Of a DNA stretch of 64,000 nucleotides, positions 18,270-26,528 are shown in pieces. Origin of the DNA: JAGNKE01 sp965230245 (GTDB taxonomy: Bacteria > Pseudomonadota > Alphaproteobacteria > Micavibrionales > Micavibrionaceae); contig OZ246000.1 of the NCBI GenBank assembly GCA_965230245.1, positions 310,001 to 374,000 of the forward strand. Direction: 5' to 3'. The notes beneath the pieces were generated by a model that saw nothing but the letters and a program-made list of their open reading frames with translations, did no database searches and was not told the origin of the DNA. Made by a program: the position numbers and the translations under genes. Each line of letters begins with the position of its first letter. The first letter of the stretch is position 1.

Positions 18270-20210
18270 TTATTTGAGTTCGATCGGCGTATAAACCGTG
18301 TAAGACTGCGGACTACGCATTATTTCGATGTTCTGGGCCAAAGGCTCGAAATTCTCGATGACTTTGGCCTGCGTTTGCAACATCTGCCCCGCATAAACCT
18401 GCTGCTCCAAAAGCTGGATCAAACGCTCAATCGCATTTTTCGGTCTTGGAATGATAACAACATTCGCATCATGCCTGTCCTTGGCACCGGAGAGCTTTGC
18501 AGCATAATCGAGCGCTTCGTTCAAACCACCCTCTTCATCAGCCAGACCAACCCGTAAGGCGCTTTTTCCCGTCCAGATACGTCCTTTGGCAATCTTGCGT
18601 ACCTCTTCGATTTCCATCTTGCGGCCGGTCGCAACACGCTGCAGGAAATTATCGTAAACATTATCCAGCATGACGTTCATACGTTCGGCTTCAGACTCGC
18701 TGAACGGCGTGTTAACGGACCACAATCCGGCATTTTTACCCCACTGGATACGCTCCCAATTAACACCAAGCTTATTCCAAAGCTCCTGAATCGAAAACTT
18801 CCCGCCAACGACACCGATTGATCCCGTCACGGTTGTCGGCAATACAAAAATCCTGTCTGCAAAGGCTGATATCCAATACCCGCCCGATGCGGCCGTCGGC
18901 CCCATAGATACAATGACCGGTTTCCCCTTATCCTGAACAATCTGCGTTGCACGCAAAATGGTCTCTGATGCAACAGGAGAGCCGCCCGGACTGTTCACAC
19001 GCAAAACAACCGCGGAAATATTGTCATCCTCTGATGCCTCCAGCAACGCAGCCGCAATCTTATCAGCCCCTGCAATGCCGTCATCCAGCAAACCTGTAGG
19101 CCCGCCGCCGTCACCCTCAGATGGCAAAATCATACCAACGGCGTAAATCAGCGCTACAGAAGGCTTGGCAGGTTTTTCTGTGTCGTTTTTCTGTGAAGCC
19201 ATCAGAGCTTTGCTCAAACTCTGCTGCTTTTGTTTATACAGGCGAATGTAATTACGAATAGGAACATAATTCGCATCTTCTTCGGCATTGCCGTTAATCT
19301 GTGCGTTGATCTGCTTCACCAGAACATCCGCATAATCAACATGAGTAACCAATCCGGCTGCCTCGGCTTCCTTCGAGGTAAATAACCCTTGATCGACCAG
19401 AGCCTTAAAAGACTCCACCAAAATACCGAGATCAGAAGCAATATCCGCAGAAAGGGTATCGGTAATGTCTTTGACCAGATACTCCGTCATTTTGCGGTTT
19501 GGCTCGCTCATATCGGAATTCGTCAAACTCTCATACGCCGATTTGAATTCCTCACGTTGGAAAAACTGCGGCTGAATGCCTATTTGCTCGAAAACAGAGC
19601 GCAGGAAAGGCACTTCAGCGCTAATACCCGTAATCGCAACAATTCCCATAGGCTGCAGCCATATCTCATCAAAAGCTGTTGCCAGATAATAACTACTTAA
19701 CCCGCCGGCCTCGCCATAGGATGAAGAATAGATATAAGCAAACTTACCGCTGTCACGAAAATCCTTGATCGCTTTTCGCAATTCCTGAATATGCGCAAGA
19801 GAATAACCCCCCGCCTCAAGACGCCCGTATATTCCCTGCACACGAGGATCATCCTTCGCGCGATCCAACGCATCCAGATAATCCTTCATCGTTGGACCGC
19901 TGCTGGCAAAAGGATCGGCAAGACTGACATCCTGCGCCAGATCACCCAGTTGCCCGTCAAAATTCATGAAGAGAACAAACTCGGACGGTAAAGTTTGCGG
20001 CTGTGCGTCCTTCAAAAGAGAGGATGCAACCCAGGCAGAAATAATCGCAGAAATCAGCACGGCCGCGCCGATGAGCATGCACGTGCGCTTGACTGCCGTC
20101 CACAAAATCGGCCACACGCGCCAGCGTGTCTTGGGCTTCGTCACCTCTTTGGGAACAGGCGTCGAGTAAAGATTTTTGCGGGTGGACCAAGGGTCTTTAT
20201 TCATCGTCAT
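18270..20210 (-). CDS. sppA: signal peptide peptidase SppA, long (67K) type
   Basis: The 646-residue membrane-bound serine peptidase degrades cleaved signal peptides. A single membrane helix lies at about residues 43-63, followed by two tandem peptidase-S49 domains as in E. coli SppA. The Ser-Lys dyad is split between them: Lys223 in EEFKSAYESL of the first domain and Ser442 in GPTAASGGYW of the second. VNSPGGSPVAS near residue 405 is the oxyanion-side loop. The gene is the last of a minus-strand run starting with fabI. Confidence 0.94.
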   Translation of the reverse strand: MTMNKDPWSTRKNLYSTPVPKEVTKPKTRWRVWPILWTAVKRTCMLIGAAVLISAIISAWVASSLLKDAQPQTLPSEFVLFMNFDGQLGDLAQDVSLADPFASSGPTMKDYLDALDRAKDDPRVQGIYGRLEAGGYSLAHIQELRKAIKDFRDSGKFAYIYSSSYGEAGGLSSYYLATAFDEIWLQPMGIVAITGISAEVPFLRSVFEQIGIQPQFFQREEFKSAYESLTNSDMSEPNRKMTEYLVKDITDTLSADIASDLGILVESFKALVDQGLFTSKEAEAAGLVTHVDYADVLVKQINAQINGNAEEDANYVPIRNYIRLYKQKQQSLSKALMASQKNDTEKPAKPSVALIYAVGMILPSEGDGGGPTGLLDDGIAGADKIAAALLEASEDDNISAVVLRVNSPGGSPVASETILRATQIVQDKGKPVIVSMGPTAASGGYWISAFADRIFVLPTTVTGSIGVVGGKFSIQELWNKLGVNWERIQWGKNAGLWSVNTPFSESEAERMNVMLDNVYDNFLQRVATGRKMEIEEVRKIAKGRIWTGKSALRVGLADEEGGLNEALDYAAKLSGAKDRHDANVVIIPRPKNAIERLIQLLEQQVYAGQMLQTQAKVIENFEPLAQNIEIMRSPQSYTVYTPIELK

Positions 20211-20267
20211 AACAGGCCAGAGAGTAAATCAGAACGAAAACGGACACAATCAGAATCTATCAAGCGC

Positions 20268-21353
20268 TCAAAGACACTGCGCCTTATGCCTGAGCCAGTG
20301 ATCGGCCAGAACACAAGCCATCATCGCTTCAGCCACAGGAACACCGCGAATACCAACACAAGGGTCATGCCGCCCCTTCGTCACGATATCCGTATCCTGC
20401 CCGCCTTTATCAATCGTCTTGCGCGGCGTCAGAATGGAACTTGTCGGCTTGAACGCCACGCGCACGACAATATCCTGCCCCGAAGAAATGCCGCCCAGAA
20501 TACCGCCGGCATTATTCGACAGAAAGACAGGATTCCCGTCCTCATCCATCCGAATCTCATCGGCGTTATCCTCACCGCCAAAAGCCACGGATTCAAACCC
20601 GGCACCGATTTCAATTGCCTTGACCGCATTAATGCTCATCATGGCCTTGGCTAGATCTGCATCCAGCTTGTCATAGACCGGCGCACCCAGCCCGGCGGGA
20701 ATACCGCTCGCATGAACCTCAACCAAAGCCCCCGCACTCGATCCCGCCTTGCGAATAGAATCCATATACGCTTCCCAGTCTTTTCCTGCCTGCGCATCCG
20801 GCGTCCAGAACGGATTTTTTTCAACTTCATTCCAATCCCAGTTCTCAGGATTAATCTTCTCCGTTCCCACTTGAACAACGCAGCCGCGGATTTTTACGTC
20901 ATCACCGATCCCCTGCGCAAGCACCTTACGGGCAATCGCCCCCGCAGCCACACGCATCGCCGTCTCACGCGCCGAAGACCGCCCGCCGCCGCGGTAATCG
21001 CGGATACCGTATTTATGGTGATACGTATAATCGGCATGGCCAGGGCGAAATTTGTCCTTGATATCACCGTAATCCTTGGATTTCTGATCAACATTATGGA
21101 TCAGCAAGCCAATCGGTGTTCCCGTCGTCATTCCTTCAAAAACGCCCGAGAGAATTTCAACCTTGTCCGGCTCCTTGCGCTGCGTGGTATGGCGAGACTG
21201 CCCGGGTTTGCGCTTATCCAGATAAACCTGAATGTCTTCTTCGGTGAGCGGAATACGCGGCGGCACACCGTCAACCACACACCCGATTGCGGGGCCGTGG
21301 CTCTCGCCAAAGCTTTGATACTGAAATAATGTTCCGAAACGGTTACCTGACAT
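20268..21353 (-). CDS. aroC: chorismate synthase
   Basis: The 361-residue enzyme makes chorismate from EPSP in the shikimate pathway and needs reduced FMN. Family signatures seen are [14 protein letters not shown] at the start, [29 protein letters not shown] in the middle (positions about 104-132) and the C-terminal [19 protein letters not shown] block. Length and start are typical. It lies between the esterase lipoprotein and sppA on the minus strand; no other aro gene is present. Confidence 0.97.
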   Translation of the reverse strand: MSGNRFGTLFQYQSFGESHGPAIGCVVDGVPPRIPLTEEDIQVYLDKRKPGQSRHTTQRKEPDKVEILSGVFEGMTTGTPIGLLIHNVDQKSKDYGDIKDKFRPGHADYTYHHKYGIRDYRGGGRSSARETAMRVAAGAIARKVLAQGIGDDVKIRGCVVQVGTEKINPENWDWNEVEKNPFWTPDAQAGKDWEAYMDSIRKAGSSAGALVEVHASGIPAGLGAPVYDKLDADLAKAMMSINAVKAIEIGAGFESVAFGGEDNADEIRMDEDGNPVFLSNNAGGILGGISSGQDIVVRVAFKPTSSILTPRKTIDKGGQDTDIVTKGRHDPCVGIRGVPVAEAMMACVLADHWLRHKAQCL

Positions 21354-21395
21354 ATGAAATCTTCTATCCTGATAGTCTAAAACTCTATAAAGGCT

Positions 21396-22250
21396 CTATT
21401 CTTCTACCTTATCAAGCTGCATTTTGAAAAAAGAATCAATATCGCCCGCAACTGTATCTGATCTGTCCTTGATCCATGACAGAGCCGTCAAAATACCAAC
21501 ATGATCGAAAGACGGGTAAAGCTTGCTTTCGACAACCCCGCCTTTTTCCCGAATAGCCGCCTCCACGCGCTCGTAATTAAACGGCTTCACGGTTGTATCC
21601 TTTGCCCCATGCAAAAACAGCATCGGCGGCTCGCTCCCGTCAACAAACGTTGATACTTGCATCTGCGGGTATCGCTCGGGCGGTCCGAACATATCGATCA
21701 GATCCTCTTCCTCAGGCGTAAAATTATAAGGCCCCGCCAACCCTGCAAATGCCTTGATACGAACGGATTCAGACAAATACCGCTCATCAGCGGCAACAAT
21801 TGCACCAAGATGCGCACCCGATGAATGACCAGAAACAAATAAAGAGGCAGCGTCCCCGCCATACGCGCTTATATTGTCATGTACCCACGCAATAGAACTT
21901 GCAACATCTTCCGCAAAGGCCGGAAACCTCACATCAGGATATTTGCGGTAATCAGGAATAACAACGATATAGCCGCGCGGCACAAAACGGTCGGCAATAA
22001 AACGGTAATCCTGCCGCCTACCATCCGTCCATCGTCCCCCGTATAGGAACACCAGAACAGGATAAGTGACCTCACCCGCATCTTGCGGCGCATAAATATC
22101 CAGTTTCAAGTCATGATTGGAATCAAAAACGATATCGCGGCTTTGCTGATACCCGCCGAAGGCCGCAGGAAGATTGATAACCTCCAGCCCCAAACGGGTA
22201 CAGGCAGAAAGGATAAACGCCGCCATCAAAATTCCAATTTTTTTGAACAT
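21396..22250 (-). CDS. alpha/beta-hydrolase (esterase) lipoprotein
   Basis: A 284-residue hydrolase with a lipoprotein signal (LSAC, Cys17), so probably membrane-anchored in the periplasm or outer membrane. The fold resembles the esterase/lipase-3 or BD-FAE group: a VLVFLYGGRW oxyanion block near 66-75, the nucleophile in GHSSGAH (Ser143), the acid in HGAKDTTVKP and the histidine in SFDHVG. In the usual HGGxW motif the first His is replaced by Tyr here (YGGRW). The substrate is unknown. It starts 12 bases after the thioesterase stop. Confidence 0.83.
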   Translation of the reverse strand: MFKKIGILMAAFILSACTRLGLEVINLPAAFGGYQQSRDIVFDSNHDLKLDIYAPQDAGEVTYPVLVFLYGGRWTDGRRQDYRFIADRFVPRGYIVVIPDYRKYPDVRFPAFAEDVASSIAWVHDNISAYGGDAASLFVSGHSSGAHLGAIVAADERYLSESVRIKAFAGLAGPYNFTPEEEDLIDMFGPPERYPQMQVSTFVDGSEPPMLFLHGAKDTTVKPFNYERVEAAIREKGGVVESKLYPSFDHVGILTALSWIKDRSDTVAGDIDSFFKMQLDKVEE

Positions 22251-22262
22251 TATTTTGAAGGC

Positions 22263-22724
22263 CTACTTAACAATGACCTTATCTTTCTGCGCACTCAGAG
22301 TCCCCTGCTCGATAATCGCAACCGTCAAGCGCGAAATGGCAACGCGCTTGCCAGTCGCCTCCTCCGTGATATCTGTCTGCCAGACATGGGTTCTGCGCCC
22401 GATATGCATTGGCTCACAACGGCCTATAACATACCCCTCGGTAACCGCGCGGATATGATTTGCATTAATCTCTAGCCCGACAGCACGTTCTTTATCGGGA
22501 TCAATACACATCCACGCCGCAACACTGCCAAGCGTTTCTGACAAAACACAACTCGCACCGCCGTGCAAAATCCCAAACGGCTGGGTCGTGCGGCTATCCA
22601 CCGGCATCCGCGCACAAAGAAAATTATCACCGACCTCCGTGAACTCAATCCCAAGAAATTCGCCCATATTGGCGTTCCTAAGGCCTTCAAGATAAGATAC
22701 ATCGTATTCTTTAAACCAGATCAT
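22263..22724 (-). CDS. hotdog-fold thioesterase (PaaI/MenI-like)
   Basis: A 153-residue acyl-CoA thioesterase of the YdiI/PaaI group. The signature FGILHGGASCVLSETLGS lies near residues 50-67, with the catalytic acidic residue expected to be Glu64 (LSETLGS). The NANHIRAV stretch and the VWQTDITEEATGKRVAISRLT block are typical of 1,4-dihydroxy-2-naphthoyl-CoA hydrolase relatives. The substrate is not determined. It lies between fabI and the esterase gene and is probably co-transcribed with fabI. Confidence 0.85.
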   Translation of the reverse strand: MIWFKEYDVSYLEGLRNANMGEFLGIEFTEVGDNFLCARMPVDSRTTQPFGILHGGASCVLSETLGSVAAWMCIDPDKERAVGLEINANHIRAVTEGYVIGRCEPMHIGRRTHVWQTDITEEATGKRVAISRLTVAIIEQGTLSAQKDKVIVK

Positions 22725-22751
22725 ACTGCGCTCCGAAAAGCCGAAGGACGT

Positions 22752-23600
22752 TTACGCTGCCGCATCTTTATTTTTAGGAGAAATGCCCTGCAAAAGCTCT
22801 GCAGTTTCAGCTGCGGAATCAACAGCAACCATACCAACTGTATGATAACCGGCATCGACATGCATCACTTCACCAGTTACGCCTGCACCCAGATCGGACA
22901 GCAGGAACAGCCCCGCCCCGCCGACATCCTGGATTGTGACATTCCGGCGCAATGGCGAGTTATACTCGTTCCACTTCAGGATATAACGGAAATCTCCGAT
23001 CCCACTTGCAGCCAAGGTCTTTATGGGGCCAGCGGATATCGCATTCACCCGAACGCCGTCCTTGCCCAGATCCGCCGCCAGATAACGCACCGACGCCTCA
23101 AGCGCAGCTTTCGCAACCCCCATCACGTTGTAATGCGGCATCACACGTTCCGCGCCGTAATAGGTAAGCGTCAAAAGGCTGCCGCCTGTCTCCTTCATCA
23201 GCGGATAAGCGCGCTGCGCAACGGCCGTAAACGAATAAACAGAAATATCCATGGTACGCTGGAAATTCTCGCGGCTCGTATCTAGGTACAAACCATCCAA
23301 CTCGTTCTTATCGGAAAATGCGATCGCATGCACCACGAAGTCCAGACTGCCCCACTCTTCCTTGATCTTGTCAAACGTCTCGTCAATGCTCTTTTCATCT
23401 GTGACATCACAGGGCAGAACAATATTCGATCCCGCTCTTTCGGCCAATGGCTTAACGCGCTTGGCCAAGGCTTCGCCCTGATAGGTAAACGCCAGCTCGG
23501 CACCATTGTTCATAGCGGCTTCGGCAATGCCCCAAGCAATAGAACGGTCATTGGCAACGCCCATAATTAAACCGCGTTTGCCCTTCAAAAAGTCACTCAT
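22752..23600 (-). CDS. fabI: enoyl-[acyl-carrier-protein] reductase (NADH)
   Basis: FabI reduces the enoyl-ACP double bond in fatty acid elongation. The 282-residue SDR protein has the atypical FabI cofactor loop GVANDRSIAWGIA at residues 14-26, and the active-site tyrosines and lysine in TYYGAERVMPHYNVMGVAK (Tyr-x6-Tyr-x6-Lys). This is the triclosan-target class; the sequence does not show whether it is sensitive. It is the first gene of a five-gene minus-strand run ending with sppA. Confidence 0.96.
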   Translation of the reverse strand: MSDFLKGKRGLIMGVANDRSIAWGIAEAAMNNGAELAFTYQGEALAKRVKPLAERAGSNIVLPCDVTDEKSIDETFDKIKEEWGSLDFVVHAIAFSDKNELDGLYLDTSRENFQRTMDISVYSFTAVAQRAYPLMKETGGSLLTLTYYGAERVMPHYNVMGVAKAALEASVRYLAADLGKDGVRVNAISAGPIKTLAASGIGDFRYILKWNEYNSPLRRNVTIQDVGGAGLFLLSDLGAGVTGEVMHVDAGYHTVGMVAVDSAAETAELLQGISPKNKDAAA

Positions 23601-23715
23601 ATTTTCTCATCATGAATAGTAGTTATAGATAAATATATCCTACACATTTACGCGGGGGCGTCTAGGGTCACGCACATTTATTTAACAAATTGGTGGCAAT
23701 ATATTATTTGAAATT

Positions 23716-23728
23716 TTGATGTATAGTG
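23716..23728 (+). promoter_or_regulatory. candidate -10 region (TTGATGTATAGTG), copy 2
   Basis: The same 13 bases as at 17424-17436, with the TATAGT hexamer, lie about 60 bases upstream of the 489-residue unknown gene in a 187-base AT-rich gap. A TTGAAA at about 23708 is too close to act as its -35 box. Tentative. Confidence 0.3.
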
Positions 23729-23787
23729 TATCTTTTAATGTTAGTAGACAAGTAGCTGCTAGCTAAACTGGAAGTCTGATTTACCCC

Positions 23788-25257
23788 ATGGCAGTTGATA
23801 CAAAAACAGCACTTCATTTATGCCGTGTTATCGGCCGTCAGATAACATCGTGTTATCCGACACTTACCCTGTCTTTTGTAGTTCATACCGAAGGAAAACG
23901 CGCAGCCGGAATTTCCAGCGAAAGTATTAACATTCAGGAACATCCGGCAGGCGAAACCATGATGAACTTCATCGAAAACAATGAGGCATCGTGTAAAGAC
24001 GAAAACCTTTCGAAATTTATCGGACTTGCTGAACACAAAAGCCCGGGATTTTTAGGCTTCTTCAGGAGCACAGACACACTGGCCCTTTTCTATGTCAACA
24101 GCGACCGCTTCAAAACGGAACACGAACTCAAAAATCAGGTTATTCACATGGTCTGGCATGCGCTCGCATTGCACGAGGACTATGAAAAGCAAAGAACCAA
24201 CGAAGAAGAAGAAGAAACGGAAGAAAATAGGAAAAAATACATTATAAAAGATGATGTCATACTACCCGACTTGAGTTTACAGGAGTTCTACCACAGGAAC
24301 TTGCTCGCCGATATTTTCTCGGCCAGTCTTCAGAATATACAAGGACACAGGGAAGCAATCCGAAGTCTTGCTGAACAAAGAATGCTAGATACACTTGCCC
24401 CGCAGGTTGGCTTTGTATCCGAGAAATACCCATTCCCTATAAGCCTCGAAACGCTTGATTTCCTCTTTTCTGACAGTTTGAAAACCGTAAATAAAAAAAT
24501 GAAAACCGTGCCTCAGGCAGTAAAAATCACCAAAGAAATCGGGATGACATACCAACTCTCCGCCATAAAACAATGGCGCGCCTTCTGTATGCCTGCACAA
24601 GAGATGGCATGGTGCGGCTACGCACCGGAAACAATTCTTGGTGCGGCCATCTACACGAATGAAAACACATATGTCCGTTCAATCGCCGATATGGTCGCCG
24701 AACAAATGGGTATTAAGCCGAAAATGTTCAGCAATCTCAACGATTACAACCCGTTCGCAGACAACGAAATGAACGAACGAATTCACACGAAAATGATTCA
24801 GGAGAACACGTCAAAGAGCCTCAAAAGGATCAGACAGCCTGCTGATGTAAAAACACTCTTTCATCAGATTATCCTTCAGAATAACAGAATTCTGGAAGGG
24901 AATCCCGTAGGCTGGGCAGCATACCCGTTTATGGTTGCAACGATGGAGCTAAAAGATGATCCGAATTTGGCTAACGCAGACTCTTTGGCAAAAGCCGAAC
25001 GGATTATTTTACATGAGGCACAAAAAATACCTTTCAGTGAATTAAGAAGCACATCTCGTTATATCTTCAGAAAAAGACGAGAAGGTGAAAACATTGATAA
25101 AGAGCTTTTGGAGAACATCCCCGAAAAAACAAAAAATATCGAGAATATAAAAACGGCGCTTCTAATGAATGAGGACTTAAGAGAAAAATACCCGCTTCAG
25201 GACGAAACGGCGGGCAATATTTCCCAATATCTTAATCCCAACACCATTAAACAATAA
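23788..25257 (+). CDS. hypothetical protein, 489 residues
   Basis: I do not recognise this protein. It has no signal peptide or membrane helix and looks like a soluble, mostly helical cytoplasmic protein. Visible points are the His-rich stretch HMVWHALALHEDYE near residue 124, an acidic run of Glu near residues 136-145, an aromatic/Cys patch (QWRAFCMPAQEMAWCGYAP) near residues 262-280, and a charged C-terminal third. It is flanked by a 187-base leader and its own strong terminator, so it is a single-gene unit. No ribosome-binding site is obvious before the ATG at 23788. Confidence 0.7.
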   Translation: MAVDTKTALHLCRVIGRQITSCYPTLTLSFVVHTEGKRAAGISSESINIQEHPAGETMMNFIENNEASCKDENLSKFIGLAEHKSPGFLGFFRSTDTLALFYVNSDRFKTEHELKNQVIHMVWHALALHEDYEKQRTNEEEEETEENRKKYIIKDDVILPDLSLQEFYHRNLLADIFSASLQNIQGHREAIRSLAEQRMLDTLAPQVGFVSEKYPFPISLETLDFLFSDSLKTVNKKMKTVPQAVKITKEIGMTYQLSAIKQWRAFCMPAQEMAWCGYAPETILGAAIYTNENTYVRSIADMVAEQMGIKPKMFSNLNDYNPFADNEMNERIHTKMIQENTSKSLKRIRQPADVKTLFHQIILQNNRILEGNPVGWAAYPFMVATMELKDDPNLANADSLAKAERIILHEAQKIPFSELRSTSRYIFRKRREGENIDKELLENIPEKTKNIENIKTALLMNEDLREKYPLQDETAGNISQYLNPNTIKQ

Positions 25258-25278
25258 AAGCCGCAAAGGCGGCTTTTA
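25255..25278 (+). terminator. rho-independent terminator (probably bidirectional)
   Basis: A perfect 10-base stem (TAAAAGCCGC, 25255-25264, with GCGGCTTTTA, 25269-25278) closes the loop AAAG. The A- and T-rich stem ends give U-tracts on both strands. It overlaps the stop codon of the 489-residue gene and also lies just after the convergent 17 kDa-antigen-like gene. Confidence 0.85.
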
Positions 25279-25305
25279 CCAAAATTTTGTTATCTAAATG
25301 GCAAA

Positions 25306-25782
25306 TTAATTCACAATTTCCCAGCTACCGTCGGGCTGCTGACAAGCTACGCCGTAACCGGATTCTTCGCGTCCGCCAACATAAATCGTTTGCTGGTATT
25401 CACGGCAGTACTTACCGCTGGAGCTGTAGCCGTCTTTTGTCGCAACGACATGCCCTGAATTCCCGCTTTCGGGATTATTCCAAGTAATCGGCTCGCCGAT
25501 CGGCGCTGTAGTGGCCTGATAGTTCGCCTGTGATGCATATTGTTTGTCCGCACGGTCAAGGGATTTTCCGATTTCACTACCGATCAGAGCGCCAACCAGC
25601 GCGCCCGCACCTGTCGCCCAAAGCTGCCCTGAACCGTCACCGATTTTGGAACCCAGAAGGCCGCCGATCACAGCACCGCTACCGCCGCCAATTAATTGTT
25701 TATTTCCTGCGCCGTCAAACGTTTCGCACCCTGTGAGGGCAAAAGACGCAATTACCATTGTCATAAGTGCAAATTTTTTCAT
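25306..25782 (-). CDS. 17 kDa surface-antigen-like lipoprotein with glycine zipper
   Basis: A 158-residue outer-membrane lipoprotein candidate. The signal ends in LTGC (Cys19). Residues about 31-75 form a glycine-zipper segment (GGGSGAVIGGLLGSKIGDG, then ATGAGALVGALIGSEIG) as in the rickettsial 17 kDa antigen family. The C-terminal domain holds the family's YCREYQQTIYVGG...GVACQQPDGSW pattern with two cysteines. The role is structural or unknown. It is divergent from pdxH. Confidence 0.88.
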   Translation of the reverse strand: MKKFALMTMVIASFALTGCETFDGAGNKQLIGGGSGAVIGGLLGSKIGDGSGQLWATGAGALVGALIGSEIGKSLDRADKQYASQANYQATTAPIGEPITWNNPESGNSGHVVATKDGYSSSGKYCREYQQTIYVGGREESGYGVACQQPDGSWEIVN

Positions 25783-25899
25783 CTGCTTTACCTTTGTTGC
25801 TGGATAATAGTCGAGATTTTTGTACTATATCCATTCGTTAAACAAAAACATAGTATTACTTATTAAACGTAACACTGCTTTGGAACCTTCGAAAAAACC

Positions 25900-26496
25900 A
25901 TGGATCAAAAACTACCAGATAACCCATTGGAATTATTTAATAAATGGCTTGGTCAGGCAAAAAAATCAGAAATAAACGACCCTGACGCCATGGCCTTGGC
26001 AACCGCTTCTAAAAACGGAAAACCAAGCGTTCGCATGGTTCTCCTCAAACAAACAGGAGAAAAGGGCTTTAAGTTCCACACGAACAGCGAAAGCCAGAAG
26101 GGAATCCAACTTGCCGAAAACCAGCATGCGGCATTATGTTTCCATTGGAAATCCTTGCGAAAACAAGTACGGATCGAAGGAAAGGCAATAATGGCATCAC
26201 AAGAGGAAGCGGACGAATATTTTGAAAACAGACCTTACAATCGCAAGATCGGTGCATGGGCCTCACAACAAACGCGCCCGCTGGAAAGTCGCGCAGTACT
26301 CGAAGAAAAAATTGAAGAGCTGAAAAACAAATACCCAGACGAAAAAACTGTACCCCGCCCACCTTACTGGAACGGGTATTGGATCAAACCAGACACAGTC
26401 GAATTCTGGTGGGATAACCCCGACCGTCTGCACGATCGTTTCATCTACAAAAAAGCGGAAAGCGGCCTGTGGGAAATCCAGCGCCTTTACCCTTGA
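25900..26496 (+). CDS. pdxH: pyridoxine/pyridoxamine 5'-phosphate oxidase
   Basis: PdxH uses FMN and oxygen to form pyridoxal 5'-phosphate. The 198-residue length is close to normal. Recognisable blocks are PDAMALATASKNGKPSVRMVLLK near residue 27, FHTNSESQKGIQLAEN (FMN phosphate contacts), RPYNRKIGAWASQQ and the C-terminal RLHDRFIYKK...W.IQRLYP signature. It ends 32 bases before htpG on the same strand. Confidence 0.95.
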   Translation: MDQKLPDNPLELFNKWLGQAKKSEINDPDAMALATASKNGKPSVRMVLLKQTGEKGFKFHTNSESQKGIQLAENQHAALCFHWKSLRKQVRIEGKAIMASQEEADEYFENRPYNRKIGAWASQQTRPLESRAVLEEKIEELKNKYPDEKTVPRPPYWNGYWIKPDTVEFWWDNPDRLHDRFIYKKAESGLWEIQRLYP

Positions 26497-26521
26497 TTCT
26501 TGAGGAAAACCGCGGCATATA
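26492..26521 (+). promoter_or_regulatory. candidate heat-shock-type promoter for htpG
   Basis: CTTGAT (26492-26497) and CATATA (26516-26521) are spaced by 18 bases and resemble alphaproteobacterial RpoH sites (CTTGAA / C-T-A-T-A-T-like). The -35 overlaps the pdxH stop codon. The start of htpG lies 7 bases after the -10, so the transcript would have almost no leader; this weakens the call. Confidence 0.25.
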
Positions 26522-26528
26522 AAGGACC

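Noticed and set aside
23788..25257. HMVWHALALHED as a zinc-protease motif
   Set aside because: The spacing is His-x3-His without Glu in the second position, and no third ligand is evident. It does not match HExxH.
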